NCBI GenBank assembly: GCA_963662155.1
Contig: OY759267.1
Location: 16,956,061-17,020,060, forward strand
Direction of reading: 5' to 3'
Length of the DNA stretch: 64,000 nucleotides
Source: Lamellibrachia columna
Lineage: Eukaryota > Annelida > Polychaeta > Sabellida > Siboglinidae
Both the position numbers and the translations under genes were made by a program. Numbering within the stretch: position 1 is the stretch's first letter; each line of letters opens with the position of its first letter. Positions 42,901-64,000 of the stretch are shown one piece after another. The notes under the pieces are model-generated. The model made no database searches, had not been told where the DNA came from, and saw nothing but the letters and a program-made list of their open reading frames with translations.

Positions 42901-45900
42901 AACTATCGAATGGCACAGCCAAATCGAGGGCTCCTCAGTCCAAAGACGGTGGTAGCGCTACGATTTTACGTTGAGTGCTAACGGCTTACGCAACTAAATG
43001 TTTCATTTGAATGATTTGCATAACCTATGCAAGTTGCAACATTGGAGGTCCGACTTGAACAATTTGTTTAAGTAATATAAGTTACAAAATGCATTCGCCA
43101 GCTGGCGCCCACTATTAAAAAACACTCGCCAGGACGATGTTTGGGCGCCATTGTGTGGCGAGCCACGGCTCGCAAATTTAAGCCCTGCATATCTATATCC
43201 TTCTTACGATTATAAAGACCACACTAGACCAATTTACATGCTGATATATCAGTTTGTCTTCTTTTGGTGCACAAAGGCAGTGTAGCAACGTGTAATCTGT
43301 TTATATTAGAAGTTTGAGATTTATATGTTCTGCTCATAGACTACAAATACATTAATTTTCACAGCATATATTGAGAAAGTACTCAGATGTACTGATAATG
43401 TACTCGTAAAATCTGAGTACATGGAGTATGAGTACAAGTACGATTACATGACCCATAAGTTATATGAATACGAGTACTTCAAAAATGTACACGAGTACCG
43501 AGTAGTTCAGCCCCAGGTCTGGAATTAAGCAAGGATATGGGTAAAACATGCATAATTTCAATAATTAACTAAAAGTAGTCCAAACATTCATTGTCTTGTG
43601 TCACTGTTGCTTAATCAGAGATTGTTCAAATAAAAGCTTGCATGGAATTACAATTTCTTACTGCTAGACTGTAACATCGAGTGTTCTATAACTTTATCCA
43701 TAAAATAGCAAAACTATATTATTATTGTTCAGAAACAATTACATATAATATGTTCTAGTGTTGTTAGATTATATACACTGGGTTTTATGCACGAGTTGCA
43801 TGAAACCCATTACCGTTCCATAAGGTATGTATTATATCCCTGGTCATGGGTTCATAACTAACATTTCAACACATTTTATGCAATAAAATGGTAATTTATG
43901 CATCATATATGGTGTGTGCCATTTGAATTAATTCTTCCATGCGCATGCGTAACAATGCCATACTGGATTGTATTGCACTGGACGTCACTCCATGCAGGGC
44001 AGCGTATATCGCCATAGACAGCATGTTATCAGTAACAATTACCCATGTAATAATCACTTTTATTGCACTATATTTGCTAATACAATCCCTTTGAAACACT
44101 TCCGTATGCAGGCAGTGTGTTGTATGACTGCTAATATTGCAATAATTCTTTTGATAAGCTTCCTTCTGTTATAAACTTATATGACTTCAGGGATACAAAC
44201 TGGACTTCTCTGACCCTGGCAATATTCGCTGGCATGGTGCAGTAGCCACCATCACGGAGGCCATGGGTCAGTCTCTGTCGGGTGTCATTTGGCAGATGGA
44301 CACCGTTGACATTCCAAGTCTGGACCGGTAAGTAAACTCACCCTCCATGTTTAGGTTTTACCTTACATGGATGCTTTCTCTTTCCTCAAGGGATGGAAAG
44401 AGAAAGTATCTGTGTAAGGCTTCGCCATATGCCATGCATGGTGCTACCTTTTCCACTGCGACATGCCAGCTCGTTTGTGCACATCTGTTATTTGGACAAC
44501 CTATTAAATTGATTTCAGTTTAGCCGAACTAAAATTATGTGAAAAAATTGACAGCGCACTTTTTACAATCTCATTGAGGCTATTTAGTTAAATTGCAAGT
44601 TAACCAATCTAATGATCAAAGTCAATTGTTTCAATAACTTTAACATAACTACTCATATTAAACAACTGGGCATATTACAAAATAATGGAGTGTTATTCGG
44701 TGGTTGTATTTTAGGGCAATTTATCTACAAATGATAAAAAAATACCACATAGATGACTAGGCAGACTAGCAGCTATAGCAACCACTTCAAAATGGAAGTA
44801 GATTGCTATTTAAACAATTGGTCTGGATGTACTTTTATAATCTGAAAAATATTGGAGAGAAACATGGTTTGAATTCTCTTGCAACAATTCGTACTCAAAA
44901 CCTTCGGAATTTCCTTCACTCCATGTCGTTTGTAGTTCACTCAGTACATAGTGGAATTATGTGGATGAATGTTCACCTGGTAGCTTCAGTATGCCTGAAG
45001 CTATGTTTCTCAGAGAAATAGAGTTTGTACTGGAATGAACAACTATATCTGGGGTCATGTGTAAAGCACTCTGAAATGTCCTACATGTTTTGATACATGT
45101 CCTGTTCTTGAAATGCAGGTGACTAGCCACCCTACTTGGCTAGTCTCCTGCATCTTTCAAATATCCCGAGGCAGCTCAGATCATCAATTTAACAACAACT
45201 TATTGTGCCTAAAAAAAACTTAACTTGGGCAAACCTGCTTTCTCTGTCACTGCGCCTAGGGTCTGGAATGAATATCCTTGAAAACATCTGAAACTATAGC
45301 TATCTTTCGAAAAAACCTCGACATTTATTCCAAATTGCATTTCTACAATAAATCTTCAGTTGTCCCTTGTTCTGATAATGACTTTTGCGCATCCCTGTTC
45401 ACGATTATGCTTAATGATTTGTTTTGTTGTGCCTCTGACCTCAGGTTCCTGAGGATATAAGCGCCAGTTAATTATTATTATTATAAGTCATCAATCAGTA
45501 TGAACCAGATATCATAATAGATACCGGTAAGCAGCATAACAGTGTTGAAGAGTCGAAGCCCATTTTGATCTGCACCATGTGGTTTGTTGGATGTTTCTAT
45601 TACACAAGAAAGTGGACTTTCACGTTTTGATTCCTTGACAGATGTGTCTTTGAAGAATCAAAACAATAAAAGTCCATTTTCATGCATTAGAAGTTAGTGT
45701 TAAACACAAGGATTTCCATTGATTTTGACTCTTCTACAGCAATAAACTTCTTCATGAAATAATTACGGGAAGTATTTCCCTGTGACCTATTTCTTTGCAG
45801 ACAAGAAGGTGGATATGATGCTATTGAAGTGTATGTGAAGCCACAAGATGGTGGAAACGTGCTGCGTTGTAGAACATACAAAGCCCGGGCAGTTCCTGGC

Positions 45901-46077
45901 GACGACACTCGACCATCGCCACAATACATGGACGTGATTATCCAAGGCGCCATACAGAATGACATGCCGCAGGAATACATCAACACACTGAAGTGCATAG
46001 AGCACAACAATTATGATGGCAATTTGGATGTCATTGCAAAAATAGGTGACAGTAGTGGAACATCTGCAGAACACTAA
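39948..46077 (+). CDS. GGCT: Gamma-glutamylcyclotransferase, three exons
   Basis: Exon 1 (39948-40052) codes MAGKFHYFAYGSNILKERL, with the Y-G-S-N loop that binds the gamma-glutamyl group. Exon 2 (44191-44327) has WHGAVATI and SGVIWQMDTVDIPSLDR. Exon 3 (45801-46077) has QEGGYDAIEVYVKPQ, whose Glu is the expected general acid/base, and RPSPQYMDVIIQGA, ending in TAA. Splice sites are GT-AG and phases agree (0, then 2). The product is 172 residues, near the usual length. The enzyme turns gamma-glutamyl amino acids into 5-oxoproline in glutathione turnover in the cytosol. Intron 1 (4.1 kb) is packed with transposons, yet the coding exons are clean. Confidence 0.93.
40290..40812 (-). mobile_element. 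LINE reverse transcriptase fragment in GGCT intron 1
   Basis: The minus strand shows VESEKLLGLKIDHFLT, then, through several frame changes, a C-T-I-W-G type block and EYRAESAPLMKQLH. These are conserved RT C-terminal blocks of L2/CR1-type LINEs. It abuts the CR1-like 3' end at 40815. Confidence 0.6.
40815..41239 (-). mobile_element. CR1-like LINE 3' end, disrupted by a nested DNA transposon
   Basis: Closely matches 62390-62900, including AGATTTAACAAGATTGCC, the GGCAAGTGGACAAGGAA block and TTTTTAAACATATTCA. The LINE resumes briefly after the nested element (43193-43235). Frames are decayed. Confidence 0.75.
41240..43187. mobile_element. 1.95-kb cut-and-paste element nested in the LINE
   Basis: Left end CAGGGCTTAAAATTCG and right end CAAATTTAAGCCCTG are inverted matches. 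CATAT flanks both sides (41235-41239 and 43188-43192). The paralogous LINE at 62840-62900 has a single uninterrupted copy of the site, which confirms the insertion and a 5-bp target duplication. The interior has no intact transposase. It holds an RTE-like LINE tail (41495-41800), a palindromic CCATGGGCATGG block (about 42649-42690) and GGGGCCAGCTGGCCCC near the left end. Superfamily not assigned. Confidence 0.7.
41495..41800 (+). mobile_element. RTE-like LINE tail, single-unit relative of the 6.0-kb copy
   Basis: Shares GTGGGCTGGAC, GGGAGGACTG, the AGTGGAGAA...GAG block and TCGATGCC with 6030-6850 in the same order, but carries one instead of about 18 copies of the 30-bp unit. Frames are broken. 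Confidence 0.55.
43240..44190. other. GGCT intron 1, remainder
   Basis: A segment rich in GAGTAC and GTACTC motifs (about 43376-43510) can form several small hairpins. No gene recognised. Confidence 0.35.
44460..44690. repeat. Dispersed AT-rich repeat, copy in GGCT intron 2
   Basis: Contains CATGCCAGCTCGTTTGTGCA and CAACCTATTAAATTGATTTC, with TCATATTAAACAACTGGGCAT further on. The same order occurs at about 49690-49960, and parts recur near 50525, 55690 and 56400. Confidence 0.5.
45210..45350 (+). mobile_element. LINE RT tail remnant in GGCT intron 2
   Basis: The plus strand reads FSVTAPRVWNEYP then, after a stop, LSFEKTSTFI, the conserved R-V-W-N-x-(L)-P and F-(R)-K-x-L-x-T-(F) tail blocks of LINE reverse transcriptases. 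Confidence 0.5.
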
Positions 46078-46409
46078 AAATATATCTGAACATATACTGC
46101 GGGACAGAAACCCAGAAAAGCAATCAAGTTTTTTAATCGTCATTACTGTTATAAAATGATCTACTAATAATCATACTTTATGTGAGTAAAAACAATTTTG
46201 GCTTATGAATATGATTGTGATCGAGATATCAAATAGAATGAAATAGAATGAATGGCTCAACTAACAGAATGAATGGCTCAACTAACAGTGCCTTCCCCTA
46301 CCTAGCTACTAATAGACAGTGGTGGATATGTGAACCAATGTGCAGTAATTGCAGTGTGGCTTCCCAGAGAAGTCGAGATGGCGTTGGAATGACCAGGTCT
46401 GCCAGGGGG

Positions 46410-46475
46410 TGAAGTGTAAAGTGTTTTGAGCAGTCCCAAGGACTGGAAACCGCGCTATATAGGAAGGTACCTTTG
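46410..46475 (+). mobile_element. LINE or SINE 3' tail (GTTTTGAGCA...GCGCTATATA)
   Basis: GTAAAGTGTTTTGAGCAGTC and GGAAACCGCGCTATATAGGA form the same motif pair as 3309-3355, the known 3' tail shared by some L2-type LINEs and their SINEs. Confidence 0.5.
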
Positions 46476-46925
46476 CCTTCATCAATTGAAGCTTAAGGAT
46501 TGAATCAATGTAATTTTTTTCAGCATTGTGTATAGATATCTTATTACACTGTTGCCATCTCTAATGACAAGCTATTAAATTAAACAGTCATATATTCACT
46601 TCCTTATATATGACGGACATATGAGGACCACTCAAGATTTGTATTTTTAATGCATCAGATGAGGCTTAGAGTGTTTTATGTTAAAAAGAAATTCAAAACA
46701 ACTTGTTCGTACCATTTTATTTCGACTACATGATATGACTGCATCATGTAAAATTGTTTTGTGAAGTCACAATATTAAGGCATAATCATGGATCTCTGAT
46801 CGAAATTCATCAAAAACGTTAAATTTCTCTAATACGACAGATCATATAGACACAGCGATATAGCTGTTTCAGTATGTGTAGAGATCGTGTAATGAATGGT
46901 GCCATTATTTTAATGTCAAGTCCAT

Positions 46926-61058
<14,133 letters not shown>

Positions 61059-62389
61059 CTTGTTGTTGATGGGTCTACCTTCTAAAGTGTAACTATTTGA
61101 GAGCCTTTGAAATAGTAACTATTTCTGTTGGTAAAATCAAGAACATTATTAACAACAATCTCCAGGCTCCAAATATATAACAATTATTGTCAGTTACACA
61201 ACTGGTGCAGTATTCTTGTGGATGAAAGCATTTCTTAACAAAAGAACATGGACATAATTGGTAAACAGGAAAAATGTATGACAATTCGCCCAACAGCAGC
61301 CCTGTACCTATACTTTCAGGGGTACAAGTACTGCCCTCCCCCCATCAATATTTGTTAGCATTAATATTGGCCCCCAATATGCTCGCAGAACCTAACTTCA
61401 GCCCCCCCCCCATATCCATCAACTTCTTATGCTTATGTTCCTTACATACCACACATCTAGGGCCAGATTTTAATGTCTGGTCATATAATTAAATGTACAT
61501 GCTACACAAGCTAAACTAAAATAAATGATGTGCATGTTTATTTACGCCTTTTCATTATTTTACATTTCATAGGGTCATGCATGGTTTGACTAAATGAATG
61601 GTAGAATCAAACCTCAACTCACAAAATTAAACATTCAAGAATAAAGGCCTCGAGTCAAGGGGTTAAGCCTTAAGTTAAAGCAAGACCCAGTCCCACGTTA
61701 AAGTTAAACTTGACGTTGTCACCTGTAAATTTAATTTTGGTCATGAAACCATGACTGCGTTATATAGTATTGTATTAGGTTGGGCGACGTGAGCAGGTAA
61801 AACTAAAGTAGGTTCACGTTGCAAAACTACTGTCATTGTGTCAAAACGTTCTTCGTGAATCATGCGTGAAGCGACCGGCGTAGCAAGTTATTTGACCGAT
61901 GATGAACAAGTGGGCGATAATGGGAATAACAACATAATATTACCCTATTTGTGTCTGTAACCAGAACATTTCTCACAGTTTTCAATACATAATACAACTG
62001 CAATTACATAAAATATGGGTTTTTATACTGGCATTATAAATGTCCCGTTAATGAACGTTACTCGTGCTGTCATTTTATCAACTGAACGGTAAAATATGTG
62101 ACAGACGCTTATACTTCGCACTGAAACCGTTAATTCAAGTTTCTTTCTATACGCACAAGGTGGCGGACCACGTCTCGCCATGCACGCATTCCTTAGGAGG
62201 CGGGCCAGATTATTTTCAACTGATTCGCTGTGTGTAATCGCACCTTCTTCATTCGATTAAAAAAAAGGCTTGGATACAAACGAAAGCCAGTGACACTGCC
62301 TATAAAACAACATGTAGACACAAATGAATCAAAACAAAACAATCGTACACATACAACAAACTTTACACTCGCGATATGGCCCAGTTTTT
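61059..62389. other. Upstream flank of RARS2, no gene recognised
   Basis: Probable RARS2 promoter region without a clear TATA box. A C-rich stretch lies near 61380-61415. No exon, RNA gene or terminal repeat was supported. Confidence 0.35.
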
Positions 62390-63350
62390 AACAAGATTTA
62401 ACAAGATTGCCATCTCAAACAACAAGTTCCAGATGGCAAGTGGACAAGGAAGCCATTGGCTTATCGAGAGTCCAACGATTTTCTCATCTATGTGTAGCCC
62501 GCCCTTATCAGATATCTGTCAATTCTATTTTTAAACATATTCACACTACTAGCATTAACACAATCATTTGGCAGTTTGTTCCATTCATTTATCACCCTCT
62601 GTGAGAAAGAGTACTTTCTCATGTCCAACCTACACTGCTCCTTAACTAATGCTGCTTTGTGTCCTCTGGTTCTACTGCCTTCTTTAAGTTTGAAGAACAT
62701 ATTCCTATCAACATCCTCATAACCGTTCACTATTTTAAACACTTCTATTTGGTCTCCTCTTAGTCTCCTGGTCTCTAGTGTTGTCAAACCACATTGTAAT
62801 AAGCGACTTTCGTAACTAAAGTCTCTTAATTTTGGAATCATCTTAGTTGCTCTTCGTTGTATTCTTTCTAGCTTATCTATGTCTTTTTTACGATATGGCC
62901 TCCATGCTTGAATACAATATTCCAAATGTGGTCTAACTATTGCTTTGTACAGGGGTACAATTAGATGTTTCTCCTTATACGTGATATTTCTCCTAATTAG
63001 CCCTAGAATTTGATTTCCTTTCGAAGCAGCAATCCCACATTGCTCTGAAACTTTCATGTCAGCATTAAATGTTACTCCTAAATCCTTTTCTTGTGTGGTT
63101 CTACCTAGTACAGCATCCCCCATTTTATATTCCTCGTCCATATTTCCATGTCCTATGTGTATACATTTACACTTCCCAAAATTGAACAACATTTGCCATT
63201 TTTCTGACCATTTAACTAATTTTTCTAGATCATCCTGTAAACTTTGTTTATCTGTATCATTAGTAACCTTTCTGAATACTTTTGTGTCATCTGCAAATTT
63301 GAGTTCTTCAGTTCTCTCGCACGTGGGGAAGACTGGACCACTGTTCGAAA
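62390..63350 (-). mobile_element. CR1/L2-like LINE, RT C-terminal half and 3' end
   Basis: A long minus frame starts just after a truncated upstream region: ELKFADDTKVFRKV (the F-A-D-D catalytic box), KWSEKWQMLFNFGKCKCIHI, KDLGVTFNADMKVSEQC, LYKAIVRPHLEYCIQAWRPY, LERIQRRATKMIPKLRD, and FSQRVINEWNKLPNDCVNAS. The 3' end carries short direct repeats (inverse of AACAAGATTTAACAAGATT). It is 5'-truncated within the RT domain, as is usual for target-primed insertion, but the remaining frame is open. A relative lies at 40815-41239. Confidence 0.85.
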
Positions 63351-63359
63351 TCATGAAAG

Positions 63360-64000
63360 CAAAATAAGCATACGCGCTATATATATCAAAACATCATTAA
63401 TAGAACATATTATTGTTTTACAAATGTCATTGAGGAATTTATCTTACTCATATCAGACTGGACTACAAAACTTAACAAATTGTATATGGAACTCTTGCAT
63501 GTAGAGTTTCAGCAAAAGTTGTTAATCCAGGTAGGTATTACTTCTCACCTCACATATCCTCTTCGGGCCCAGTAAGGCCGAAGTGCATCTCCTCCAGCTC
63601 GTTCTGTCACTATATCAGCTGCTTCATGTCTGGCCTCGTTCCAGCAGTTCCACCCAGTACGTGTTTTTCATTTTCAACAGTTGATCGCCACGTTGTTTTT
63701 TGGTCGACCAACCTTTCTTCTACCTTCGGGCGTCCAGAGATGTATTAATTGACGTTATTCTTTTGGGGCAAACTGGTAGGACATTTGTCGAGTTGAGTCA
63801 CATCAGGCCATATGATGGATGCTGTCTGACACCGTGGAACTTTGTGAACACTTTGCATTGTTATAATTTTGTGTCATGCGTGTTGCCTCCAAGTCTGCAG
63901 CAGAGAATGATACTTCGGTTGACTGTTCATGTCGTCTTTCTCTCCTGCAGAACTCGACATCTGCTATCAGTATTTTGGCTGTTCCTGTTCCTTTGTTCCT
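63360..64000. other. No gene recognised
   Basis: Unique-looking sequence to the window edge. Frames are short and without family motifs. Confidence 0.35.

Overview
This window is metazoan nuclear DNA, probably from a non-vertebrate animal. It has spliced host genes with GT-AG introns, long (AT)n and (GT)n microsatellites, many decayed LINE fragments, MITE-like elements and one nearly complete Polinton/Maverick. I cannot name the species from sequence alone. No bacterial operon, CRISPR array, rRNA or canonical tRNA gene was seen.

Layout. 0.6-7.2 kb: minus-strand gene for a secreted or membrane reeler-domain protein (TATA box, signal peptide, two clear exons). Its intron holds a long-TIR foldback element and a LINE tail that has expanded into a 30-bp minisatellite. 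8-16 kb: minisatellites, a large (GT)n tract, a pogo/CENP-B-like transposase relic and a degraded LINE. 17.0-17.6 kb: two phase-matched plus-strand exons of an unrecognised gene. 18,048-37,191: a 19.1-kb Polinton with about 240-bp terminal inverted repeats and a perfect 6-bp target duplication (GACTAG). 37.7-38.0 kb: an RT fragment. 38.3-39.2 kb: a two-exon THAP-domain gene. 39.9-46.1 kb: the three-exon GGCT gene (gamma-glutamylcyclotransferase), whose intron 1 carries LINE fragments and a nested 1.95-kb DNA transposon. 46.9-61.1 kb: minus-strand RARS2 (mitochondrial arginyl-tRNA synthetase), 16 exons located. 62.4-63.4 kb: a CR1-like LINE 3' end.

The Polinton. Read on the minus strand from 29.6 to 18.6 kb, the genes run: PolB (with N-terminal zinc fingers), packaging ATPase, a small basic protein, a ~260-aa protein of unknown role, two overlapping small membrane ORFs, integrase, a small membrane protein, penton-like minor capsid protein, basic core-like protein, major capsid protein, protease. 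Many starts and stops overlap or lie a few bases apart. Most of these genes carry stops or frameshifts; the protease, one membrane protein and the ATPase remain open, the last with an altered P-loop. The neighbouring host exons are clean, so the decay is not general sequence error. The element is therefore a dead copy.

The right third of the Polinton (30.9-36.5 kb) is the least ordinary part. It holds a spliced-looking minus-strand region with a piece resembling the RPA70 C-terminal OB fold, a five-copy ~440-bp tandem amplification fusing the end of that gene to the start of the next, a tandemly duplicated TATA promoter region, and a divergent plus-strand two-exon gene ending before the right TIR. 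These are the best candidates for under-described Polinton cargo.
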